This document shows positions 45,291 to 56,212 of a stretch of DNA of 64,000 bases, piece after piece. Made by a program: the position numbers and the translations under genes. The stretch lies in contig NC_056046.1 of the NCBI RefSeq assembly GCF_004379255.2, forward strand, positions 14,074,001 to 14,138,000. The letters are read 5' to 3'. The stretch comes from Salvia splendens. Taxonomy: Eukaryota; Streptophyta; Magnoliopsida; Lamiales; Lamiaceae. The notes under the pieces were generated by a model, which did not search any database, was not told the origin of the DNA, and worked only from the letters and a program-made list of their open reading frames with translations. Numbering within the stretch: the stretch's first letter is position 1; the number at the start of each line of letters is the position of its first letter.

Positions 45291-45856
45291 TCCAAACACA
45301 CCATGCTTTAGCATACAAGAAGAATGCTGGTTTTCATATAAGTAACTACCAAGTTACGAATCCTTATGTAAGAGTCTAAATTATTCCACAAAAATCATCT
45401 CATGATGATTAGTTTAAAACAAAATCAAAGCCTCATCACTGCCAAAACCTTATTCAATGTTTTTCGTCCCACAGAAACCATCACCACCACCAAAACGTGA
45501 AGCTTTGCGAGTACAAAAGGTTTGATTAATTCGAACAAAATACATCTTTAGTTAGTAAAATCCAATCTCAATACGAAACTGCTCCCCACCAACACAGCAA
45601 CAAAATTTTAGCACGTGAGTTTCCCTATAACTAATGAAATTTCACAAAAAAAAATCTGAACAAAAGAAAACCCTAATATGCTACCAATATATATACACAC
45701 ATACATATATATTCCTGTAGCTTGCAATCCAACAACGCCACATATTGCGATCAGACATAACATTTTCAGAAAGAAAATGAAAAACATAAACAATATTATC
45801 GAATCAACAGAAGAACAGAAAATAAAATTATCGCACTAATTTATGCTAAAAACCAC
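45291..45856. other. Intron-like or intergenic DNA
   Basis: Downstream of the UBX-gene first exon on the minus strand; no second exon recognised. Confidence 0.45.
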
Positions 45857-45938
45857 CTCAAGCTTCTGTATAGCGGGTGGTTTCATCGGCTCCGGTAATG
45901 CTCATGAACGTTTCAATAGCTCCTTGATCAGCCGCCAT
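45857..45938 (-). pseudogene. First exon of a UBX-domain (PUX8/9-like) gene
   Basis: From ATG 45938 the minus strand reads MAADQGAIETFMSITGADET, the UBA-like N-terminus of plant UBX-domain adaptors of the CDC48 segregase. One extra base after ACCACC shifts AIQKLE, the expected continuation, into another frame. A GT donor follows CTTGAG at 45857. No UBA remainder, SEP or UBX exons are found downstream, where element F is inserted. It is probably an orphaned exon. A tiny exon could in principle still be spliced to distant sequence. Confidence 0.55.
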
Positions 45939-46093
45939 TAGCCGATTACTTCTTGTAAATTTGAGGAGAATGGAATCAGAGTTTGCGTGAGAACTGAGAA
46001 GTGAATTAATTTTGTGAGTGATAAGTTAATTTATTTGGCAAATTTTAGTAGAAATATGGAGATACTCAGCAATTGTCTAATTGTGGAGACTGA

Positions 46094-48069
46094 GAGCATC
46101 TGCAACGCATCTCGCGGGCGTCTCGGTCTAGTCTCGGAGAGACGAGACGGCCGCGAGACAGCGTTGCAGCCTTCCTTCCCGGTCCCGTCTCGCCGAGCGT
46201 CTCATCCCGGAGGGACGGCCCGCGAGTGGGCGTCGTCACGCTGACACAATAAATCATTTTTTTAAAAAATTCAATTTTAATAAAAAAAAACTTTATAACG
46301 GTAATGTTACCGTTTTTACCGTTGAACGGTATTTTTTTTTTATTTTTTTATTTTTCTTTTTTTATTCTATAAATACTCCTCTTTCATTCTCATTTATACA
46401 CACAAACACACATCTATTCTTCTCAAATGATCTCTCTTTCCTCTCTAATTTTAATCTCAAAACATTATTTTTCTCCCAAATTTTAATCATTTATGGATCC
46501 ATTTGAGCAAATGCGTCGCATAATGGAAGAATCGCTAGCAGAAGATCGACGTCGGGAGAAGGAGGAAGCCGCGGCGCCTCCAAGGCGATCCCGAACTTAC
46601 ATCCATCGTAACCGGGAGGAAGCCGCCTCAAGGTTGGTACGCGACTACTTTTGTGATAACCCGGTATGGGGAGAGACCCTACTTCCGTCGCCGTTTCCGC
46701 ATGCGAAAACGACTATTTATGCACATCGCAAATACGTTGGCAGCCCGGGAAGAGTTCTTCCAAGAAGGGTTCGACGCCGTTGGCCGTCCCAGTCACACGA
46801 CGCTGCAGAAATGTACTGCAGCAATCCGTCAGCTTGCTACTGGACAAACGACGGATGTGTTCGACGAATACCTGCACATCGGGGAAAGCACTGAGAGAAT
46901 GTGTCTGATAAACTTCTGCAAAGGCGTCCGGGCAGCCTTCACCGACGAATTTCTCCGGAGCCCAAGCACGGCAGATTGTTAGTTTCTGCTCCGACTTCAC
47001 GAAGAAGTGCACGGATTCCCCGGGATGCTTGACAGCGTCGATTGTATGCATTGATAATGGAAGAATTGCCCTGTGGCGTGGAGGGGGTCATACACAAGCG
47101 GCAACAACAGTTATACTCTAGGCCGTTGCCGACTATCGGTTATGGATTTTGACATGCGTATTTTGGGGTCCTCGGATCGAACAACGACGTCAGCGTGCTC
47201 AATCCAATCCGACCTCTTCACAGAAGTTTTGAATGGTAAAGCGCCGGCCATCAACTTCATCGCTAACAACCGGCAGTATAAAATGAGGTACTATCTTGCC
47301 GGCGGCATCTACCCGAAGTGGCCAACCTTCGTAAAGACGTTCAACTGGGCGGTGAACGAAAATCAGGCTCTTTTTGCGCAGAAGCAAGAGGCTGCTCGCA
47401 AGGATGTGAAGAGAGCTTTCGGGGTTCTCCAAGCTCGCTTCAACATTATCAAAGCCCCGGCTCGTACGTGGTTTATGGAGAATATGGTCGATATCATGTA
47501 TACTTGCATAATCTTGCACAACATGATTGTCGCCGACGAAGGACCTGAGGCGGGAAATTGGTTCGACCCTAAAACCCCGGGAAGCTCTACCGCAAGTAGT
47601 CCGCCTCGCAGTGGGGTGCATCCGTCTATGCAAGATCAGTTGTCTATTCGGGCAAAGACACGTGATTCTACCGCCCACGCCCAACTCCAAGATGATCTAA
47701 TAGAGCACATTTGGACAAACTTTGGCAACCAGTAGAGTGCGCGGAAGAAATTAAATTATGTATTTTAAATATTTTTGTAGGATTTTAATTATGTGTTTTT
47801 AAAATTTTTTTTTGAATATTAAGTAAAAATTTTATTTTATTTTATTTAATGAAGTGTGTTTTTATTAATTGAATTTGTTGGAAATAAAAATAAAAAATGA
47901 AATTGAATGAATAGTTAAGGGATGAGATGGTTAAAAGACGGTTAAGAGATAGAGGATTGCAGGTGCTGTATCTTAGTTAAGAGATGGGATAAAAAGTACA
48001 GTGAGGCTCCAGAATAGTGAAAAGATGAGACGGTTAAGAGACGGATAAGAGACAGCGTTGCGGATGGCC
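46094..48069 (+). mobile_element. PIF/Harbinger element G, full length
   Basis: Ends GAGCATCTGCAACGC and GCGTTGCGGATGGCC, flanked by TGA (46091-46093, 48070-48072). 1976 bp, transposase only. The 5' subterminal zone is packed with GTCTC/GAGAC (46111-46205) and the 3' zone with AAGAGACG/AAGAGATG (47925-48055). Leader, hairpin, TATAAATA and 3' tail match element D at 19100-21038. It separates the UBX exon from PIG-U. Confidence 0.92.
46493..47735 (+). pseudogene. Harbinger DDE transposase, heavily mutated
   Basis: ATG 46493 opens MDPFEQMRRIMEESLAED. A frameshift near 46670-46690 leads to RRRFRMRKRLFMHIANTL. In-frame TAG (46980-46982) and TGA/TAA (about 47052-47057, in place of the Trp-Glu of CMHWEW) follow, then another frameshift around 47120-47200. 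The last part is open to TAG 47735. The expected catalytic Glu of KDVERAFG is Lys here (KDVKRAFG). It is therefore dead as a nuclease, although its ends may still be recognised. Confidence 0.88.
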
Positions 48070-48130
48070 TGAGCTGACCTTTTGCACAGATCGAGGGGTA
48101 ATATGGGCATTAAATTTTCTTATAGGTCCA

Positions 48131-51100
48131 TCTGTATTATTCAGACTAATTTTAACTTATTTTTCCAAAAATCTCAACCTCTCTTCACGCCCCGAAGTCT
48201 CCACTCCGCTCACCAGCCTCCGCCGTCGTACTTCCTCTCTCACTATCTCTCTGTATTAGCTGCGTACATGTATGTGATGTTACTATATCTGTAATAAGTT
48301 CGATTGAAATTTATTTTTTTCTTGTAGTGGCGGAAGGCTACTGGCTAAAGCAATTGTCAATGTCTCCTTATTCTGGTTTGTGATAGTTCATGTTGTCCTT
48401 GCATTTGTATATGAACTTATATTTTGTTTTGTTTTGGATTTTTATCGTGTTAAGACTACTCTTATGGGTGTGATAAACAGGTTCAATGTACCATGGGTCG
48501 CCTTTGTTGCTCTCGATTCTTGGGCCTCTTACTGTTAAAAAGTAATCACCCCCTTAATTTTTGTATTGAACAGACTTTGAATAACTTCATGCTTGACTTG
48601 ATCATCAATGTTGTGTCATTTTAGTGATTATTCAATTGCGTGATGCAGAATTGGAGGGCTATCTAGTGAACTGTTATGCAGGTATTGGCTTCCTATCAAT
48701 TTCTCTCTCTCTCTCTCTCTTTCTCTTTCTCTGGCTTATGGTCCACTCTGTAAAGCATTCATGTTTTCTCACACATGGCTGTAATCTGTACTTTCTAATT
48801 CTATCAGAAATACTTAGAATGCTAGTTAGGATCATTGGTGATGCTGATGCATTGCATCTTTCTGAGCAGTTTCAGAGGAATCAAGTGAAGCTTTTATTTA
48901 CTGGTGATAGAATAGATACTCCCTCCATCCCACAAGAGTATGCACTTTTGGTTGGGCATAGGTGTTAATGCACAATTAGTAAAGTAAGAAAGAGATAGAA
49001 AGTAAAAAAAAAGTAATTAAAGTATTGTTGGTGGAGAATGGGTCCCACTCAATAGAGAGAAAAGTGTTCCAAAATTAAAAAGTGCACACTCTTGTAGGAC
49101 GGATTAAAAAGGAAAGAGTGCATACTCTTGTGGGACAGAGGGAGTATGTTATTTCTCCATGCCAACACAATTATGTCACACCATGCTACAATGCTACACC
49201 CTTCATCTTTCTGGTTCATCACTTAAAATGCCACATGATCCTTCACTCGGAAGTGACTCTCTGACAATTGTAATGTAAAACTATTATTACCCACACAACT
49301 ATGTCAAATTAGTTTGCCTTTTCTTGTGTGGATGGGGTTGGGCTACCAGATGTAGAATTCATGCAGCATGTACTGCACGTCTTCATCTTCTTTCTTCGCA
49401 ACCGAAATTGTGCCAATTTCACATCCTGTATTTGGATTTTTTTGTGCGAATATCATTAAGCTCAGTAAAAAATCAACATACTTTTGGATACAGTCTGGTT
49501 TCTGTGGTTGCAGATTTTATCAGCGCAATCCTTATTCGTGCAACTGGGACCAGTCTTGTAAGAGCACATCTTCACAATTGTAAAGCATTAGGCCTTGATA
49601 AGCTGTGCAAAGGCAATGGTAACTGAACACGCTGCCATTGAATTGATCGTTTAGTTTTTTCGATAGCACATCCAGAAACTAATAAAAATTACTTTATTTT
49701 GTAAATTTTGTTTATAGAGGCTGTGCCATCTGGTGATGTTGCTGCCCTTGTGTATTTGTGGAACCCTTTCACAATCGTCTCTTGCATTGGTTTCAATACT
49801 TCAGCTATAGAAAATATGTTTGTTGTCATGTCACTTTATGGAGCATCTGCAGGTATGAAGTGAGCAACCTGTCTTCTTTCTGCATTCATTATCTAGGATA
49901 TTAATAATTTTAAACTGCTACACATTTATTTTGCTATTTCTGTAAAGCTTTAGAGGCTGTCTTATGTATATTGTCATGAAAGGCTTAATTAGTACTGTAG
50001 TAGTAATACTATACAACTCTTTGATTGTGTCCCAAATTTCAATTTGTATGTGTTACGTTGGCTGACCTCATTCAGTACACTTCACATTTACTATTGTTGT
50101 ACGATAGACCAAAATTTTAAAATAAACACCATTATTAAGTTTTGACGTAATGTGGATTACATGTTTGCTTTTGAAATATGCAGGATTAGTACCATTGGCA
50201 GCTTTTGGGTGGGTCGTATCATCACATTTGTCTCTGTATCCCATAGTTCTAGTGATTCCGGTATGTGTTGGGCAGAAATTTATTATTTAGCTAGCGGTAA
50301 TTTTTTAGCACAGACAGATGCTAAAGAACGTTCACTGATTTTTCTCCCATTCAGGTGGTTTTTTTGTTGGGTTATGGTCTTGATGCACCCCCAAGAAAAC
50401 TTTTTGCGCAGAGTAATCTAAAAGGTGGAGAAAAGATATCAGCCGATCATGCTGAACTCAAGTCACTGAATGATAAATTCTCTAAAACATATTTCTCTTG
50501 GCGGAGAGTTGTCACCTTCTTCTTCTGGGCATTTGTATGGACTTCCTATGTGTTAATTATGTGTGCCATCTCTATGAAAGAGTATGGTGGTCTTGGGGAG
50601 ATGTTTAAGAGGTAAACATTGAATGTATATACATATAATTATGGTTAAATTTTTTGTTTTGGTTTAGCAATTATTTAGGAGTATCAACATGAAATAGTAG
50701 CTATGCTTTATGCCATGCATGCGCGTCAAATGTTCTCAACACAAGCCACAACCGATAACTGGTCATCCCCAAGAAGCCCACATCTTTATGTACATCATCT
50801 ATCTGAATAGCTATTCAGGATCTCTGTTGTGGTCCATGCGTTTCCTGATATGTATAGTGAATGACCATATTATGATTTCTCAACTTGTTACTTTTACTTG
50901 AACTCTTACCTAACTGGAGTGGAAGTATTGGCAGAATTTGACCCCTTTCCCTACCCCCTTTCCAACTGGAAAATAATTTGCTTATCTGTGGTTGAAATAA
51001 TTTCTTTGATCTTTGCAATATTTAATTGAATGTGCTTTACTTACCTATTGGATTTTGTTGATTATACTTTGTTATATATTTGCTTATTTTGTTTTCTCTC

Positions 51101-53610
51101 ATCATTGTGCACTGAAGACCTACGATTTGATATAATGGCCTATCTATTTTCTCGAACTCATTGATTACTTCCGGTGCCATTTTGCAGGACATATGGATTT
51201 ATTCTTGCCATTGAGGATTTGTCTCCAAATATTGGTGTGTTATGGTGAGTTCTGAGTGAGTGTTTTGTTTGTCAAATGTGCATTGCGTAGCAGTTTGTTT
51301 CTTTCCAAACTTCCATAACACATTTGCATCTTTACTGCAGGTACTTCTTTGCAGAAGTGTTTGATTTTTTCAGGAATTTTTTCCTGATTGTTTTTCATGT
51401 GAACATCCTATTCATGATATTGCCGTTAGCTATACGGCTAAATCATAGGCCATGTTTTTTGGCCTTTCTTTACTTGGCAGTCTCTTCAATGCTAAAATCT
51501 TATCCATCGGTGAGCTTTCCCATTTTATCTAAATCATAGAATCTAAATGTTTCTATTTTTAGTGCGTACATTACTTTATGACCAATTCTCTCTTTATTAC
51601 TCCCTCCGTCCCACAAGGATATGCACTATCTCCTTTTTAGCCCGTCCCATAAGAATATGCACTTTCTAATTTTGGTAACTCTTTTCTCTCTAATGAGGTG
51701 GGACCCATTCTCCACTAACAATACTTTAATTACTTTTTCTCTCTACCTCTCTCTCACTTTACCAATTTTACATTAAAACCCCGTGCCGAACCCAAAGTGC
51801 ATATTCTTTGGGGACGGAGGGTGTATCTTTTTTTGCTTATATAAATTATGCTTTGATGTTTGAACAACTATTTATTTAGTGTTTACTTCTAAGTTTTCAA
51901 AAAGAAAATGGAACCAGCATCTGTTACTTTTTGTTACTATTGAAGGAAAATAAAACCAATAACTACTCCCAGTTTTCTCCATTCCCAAACAAGAATTATG
52001 CCCGATAATTGATGACTACTCTTTTTTATGTACTATATAGTTAGACATATAAGATATTCATAGAGTCCATTAATTGAGTTAGGAATTAAATGTTCTTATG
52101 AATCTTGCTACACAGCATGGAGAAAAGCGAACTATCTAGGATGCAGGATCCTCACTCTTGGAAAAACTGAGTGCCAGAAATTGTATGAATAAGAGAATGA
52201 TATTCAGATAGAACTGAAATTCCTGTACTTGAAGCCATGCACTCAAACGTTCTTGCAATTTTGCTGTTTACATGTTTAGAATGCTCCATCAGTTTGACAG
52301 ATTTTGTTGATTGGAACCAGCTAATGATACATTGAGTTGAATTCTAGTTTTAAGAATATCTAAAGGAGCAGGTACTAGTAAATCCTAATCTCAATTGGTG
52401 CAACTGCTCAATGCTGCAGTTTAGTTCAGTTGTGCTACTAACTGAATACTAGGTATTGAGGTGCAAAATTAATCTTAGATTAGTTGCAGTCAGTTGAATA
52501 AGGATGAACAAGGAGAAATAGTTTGTTGGGCAAGGATTTGTAGACTTAAGTGATGGTTAAACTTAAACCTAGCATTGTTTTGGTTTCTCTGTTGATGTGT
52601 TCGACTGATATATAGGATATCCTCATATATCGTTTGAGTCACAATTATTGACTAATATTAATATCTTGTTTTACTTCTGCTCTATCTAGGTTGGGGACTC
52701 GGCTTTATATTTGAGTTTACTGGTGTTATTTGTTAATGAGTTAGCAGGTTAGTTGCCCTCTTTCTCTGGATGCACTTTCATGTGAAGTTTGATTGTGAGC
52801 TTCCTTACCATGAACTGACATCTAAAAATCAATTTGGGCACAGAGATGCAGTTTACATTCTTCCTCTTTTGTGGATATGTTGGGATCTCTCTTCTCAGCC
52901 CTGTAATGCACAACCTATGGATTTGGAGGGTATGTGCCTGTGTGATTAGATGGATATGCATAACCTTTTCCTGGGAATTGGGCATAATATCATGTACTTG
53001 CAAATTAAGTGTCTCTGCTTGTTATTAACTTGTTATACAATGCAGGGGACTGGGAATGCAAACTTTTACTTTGCGACTGCAATCGGATATGCTTGTTTCC
53101 AGGTAATTACTTATCAATATTGTTCCTTGGTAATGATGAATGAACATACATCATTTTTTGAACACGAGAAGAAATGTATCTGTATGTTCTTTTTCCTCTT
53201 GATCCATCCGGAAAATTTGCAGTGATTACCGCAGCAATTTTATGAGTAATACACTTTTTAAAAACAACCATATATGAATCACATGACTGGTGGATTAAGT
53301 TTCTCCAGTTAGCCAATTCTTGCAAATTGGTGTCACCTTTTTCACTTTTGGTGATGTATTAGAGTGGCTTAATGAATATACATGAAAGATTACATTGGTA
53401 TAAAATCTACTTAGGATTTTGCAATACAGAATTTTCACAAATTCCATTTCCATAGAACCATTAAAGATGTATTCATTAGATTTTCTACATTCACATCTCC
53501 CTCCTATATTTATTTGTTTCTGCATTTTGCAGATCATTCTGGTAGTTGAGAGTGTGAGTGCTATGTTAAACCACGACAGGAAGATCAGAAAGTTATGCAA
53601 CAATGTTTAA
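48131..53610 (+). CDS. PIGU: GPI transamidase subunit PIG-U, 14 exons
   Basis: A multi-pass ER membrane subunit of the GPI transamidase, which attaches GPI anchors to proteins. Exons: 48131-48227 (SVLFRLIL, SRPEVSTPLTSLRR; 5' limit uncertain), 48328-48375 (AEGYWLKQLSMSPYS), 48481-48541, 48649-48681, 49494-49618, 49718-49852, 50184-50260, 50355-50611, 51188-51244, 51341-51509, 52690-52747, 52844-52929, 53046-53102 and 53533-53610 (IILVVESVSAMLNHDRK, stop TAA). All introns are GT-AG and the frame is continuous through all joins (1242 bases from the split codon of exon 1). WNPFTIVSCIGFNTSAIEN and FFAEVFDFFRNFFLIVFHVN are PIG-U core blocks. The start codon is not identified: the open frame runs back to the Harbinger end at 48069, which may have displaced the 5' end. 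Confidence 0.88.
48701..48732. repeat. (CT)n tract in a PIG-U intron
   Basis: CT units, slightly interrupted, in the intron after 48681. Confidence 0.85.
48919..49144. mobile_element. Stowaway MITE in PIG-U intron 4
   Basis: Ends CTCCCTCCATCCCACAAG and CTTGTGGGACAGAGGGAG, TA flanks. It also shares GAGTATGCACTT with its inverted partner. Confidence 0.85.
51600..51823. mobile_element. Stowaway MITE in PIG-U intron 10
   Basis: CTCCCTCCGTCCCACAAGG to TTGGGGACGGAGGGTG, TA flanks (51598-51599, 51824-51825). Same subfamily as 48919-49144. Confidence 0.85.
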
Positions 53611-54200
53611 CATGGCTGTCGGCTTTAGTCAAAAGGACTTTTACAACCAGGTAATTGGTTTAATGTTGTGATGGTTTGAAGATGTTCTCGTGTGCAATTG
53701 CTGGAAGTTTGCAATAGCTAAAACTGTTAGGTGGGTTACTTGTATCATAGTTCTGCACGCGATGTTACTCATATTATTTATCCTATAAAATACTTACAGT
53801 ATTTTTTGTGTTCTATATTGCATCTTATTCCTAACGTGATTTTTTTGTTATATTCTTTATTTTATTTACTCTGTTAACATAAAAATTTGTCTTTTGGTAC
53901 TAGCCATAATATACTACTACTTGCTACGGATTTCTTTCACATTAAAATTGTAAAATGCTCAGATTTTAACTAGCATCTACTACTAAATATTTTTCTGACT
54001 AGCATTTATTTTACCCTTTATTCCTAACCTAAACTATTGACTTTTAAGTTTTAGCTAGCCCATCAAGCCAACATGTTCACATTTTTTTTTGAACATGTAT
54101 GATTTCTTTTTATAGCCATATTTTTGTAAGTGTTTTTTAAATAAAAAGAAACCATTTGACTTCCGTTGAGCGGAATGAATCACCTACCACAATTATATGC

Positions 54201-54415
54201 TACTCCTCCATCCCACAATTATATACTACTCCTCCGTCCCACCTAGGATGTTCATGTTCTTGAGTGGCACGTGATTTCAAAGAATTGTTAAGTGAAACAA
54301 GTACAGAGAAAAAAGTGGTTGGGTATTTTAATGAGGAGATGGAAATTTATTTTGTACATCTTGAACAAGACAATCCTAAAAGAAAAGGTGAACATCTTGA
54401 ATTGGACTGAGGGAA
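54201..54415. mobile_element. Stowaway MITE remnant
   Basis: The left end is duplicated (CTACTCCTCC(A/G)TCCCAC at about 54200 and 54226). The right end is GAATTGGACTGAGGGA. Downstream of PIG-U. Confidence 0.55.
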
Positions 54416-54419
54416 TGCT

Positions 54420-55550
54420 ACTATTTATATTTTAAAACAATTAAAATATAGAGAGATGTTCTGCGGAGCGCGTGAGCGGCTAAACCAATTTTCTCCTTTT
54501 TCTTTTATTTTTTTTTATTTTTATTGTCTACAAATCTAATTCTCCATCAACATTATTCATAACCAAGCAGTTTCATCTCCATGAATTTTTTCTCTAAATT
54601 GATATTCCACAAAACATTTGCTTTCATTTTCTCCTAAAATCAAAATTGCAGAGATGTGAAACCCATAACAAATTTCTTATTCTCACTCTTGCCTATTGCC
54701 AATGATATTACTGCAATTAAATATTTTAATAAAAGCGTCGTCGAGAATTGATTCAGAAAAAAAGAGAAGAAAACACAAATTTGCGTCGATGGCAGAAAAT
54801 ATTGATTAAGCAACAATAAAGATAAATTCCGCGAGAATTCAGTTGAATCCTAGTTCTTTCTTCAATAGAATTTAATCAATGGGTAAAAGAAAGTTAACAA
54901 AAACTGAAAACAATAAAAAATGAAAATTATTCGCCTCTTATTCGGGATATCAATTTCGCCATAATTTAATTGAATCTAAGTTTTTTTTTCTTGTTCTTCC
55001 GGCTGGGTTGAATCAAAGGAATTAGAAAGTCGGGTGATGATTTCTTCTTTCTGCTGGATTGAATTGAAGGAATGAGAAATTCGGTGAGGATTTCTTCTTT
55101 CTACTGGGTTGAATTGAAGGGATGAGAAAGTGAGTGAGGATTTCTTCTTCCCTCTGGTTGAATTAGACGGAAGCAAAAGTGGGTGAAGAAAGAGAAATTG
55201 ATGGATAATGAAAGTAAAAGAGAAACGTGGAAGGGAGGAGGACAGGAAGTGAGGAGAGAGAAAATATACGCACGCTCAAGTGTCGCTCAAATAACACGCG
55301 CAACATATCATTTCTATTAAAATATATATGCTCGATATATCCTAATACGTATATCATTACTTTAATATACTTATGGAATAAGTAGAAATCTTAATAATCA
55401 AGCAATTAACATATTGTTATCGCAAACTGCACCAAATTAAATAATGGTGTTTAACTCTTTTTTGTTAAAAAGAGTTAACATAACTATTTAGATTAAAAAT
55501 AATAGAGAGAAGAGAAAAAAGTGAAAGAGAAAGTGTCAGAGATATTATAT
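54420..55550. other. Gene-free interval with a 50-bp tandem repeat
   Basis: Three to four units of 50 bp (GATTTCTTCTTTCTGCTGG...TTGAATTGAAGG) at about 54990-55165. An open frame of 66 codons across it on the minus strand is the repeat translated. No gene. Confidence 0.7.
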
Positions 55551-55551
55551 A

Positions 55552-55807
55552 CTTCATCCGTCCCATAAAAATATGACATTTTTTTTCTATCCGTCCCATA
55601 AAAATAATCTATTTCCATTTGTAGAAGTATCCTCCGACTCATTATCAATATACATCAATTTATTTACAAGTATTCTCTAGCTCACCATTAAACACTAATA
55701 ATGTGTGTCTTACTATCTACTAACACTATTTTAACTTCCCTTATTCTCCTTTGTCTCACTTTACCAATTATGCATATGTCCTTATTTTTATGAGACGGAG
55801 TAAGGAG
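55552..55807. mobile_element. Stowaway MITE
   Basis: TTCATCCGTCCCATAAAAAT to TTTTTATGAGACGGAGTAAG between TA flanks. The left end is repeated once internally (about 55588). Confidence 0.75.
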
Positions 55808-56212
55808 TATTAAAGATAAGTTTGTATTTCCTAAATATAATCCCGTCGTTGGAGTCTTGAGACACTAAACATGTGTCATTTTCACTTAAACATGTACTAA
55901 TAAGTCAATAACTAAAAAAAATGGGACGAAGAAAATACTTTTTTATAATAATGGCCGAATCATTAAAGAAGTGTAAATCAAACATCGTGCATGTAGATAC
56001 TGAAAATCGCTTCATATATCAATACAAATACAAATACGAATACAGAAAGCCATATTCAATACTCGGAACACCCAAGTACTCTTTTTTTTTGATAGTACTG
56101 AATAAACTGATGGAATTAATGAGAGCACCCATTTACCACACACTAATAGTTTACTTATTCGATTAGTATTATAATACCACCCTCCATAGAATTGAGTCCC
56201 TCTGTTTGTGAT

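Noticed and set aside
48800..48910. Exon-like stretch (LRMLVRIIGDADALHLSEQF) in a PIG-U intron
   Set aside because: PIG-U joins in frame without it (48681 to 49494), and I know no PIG-U block like it; it is probably chance coding potential.
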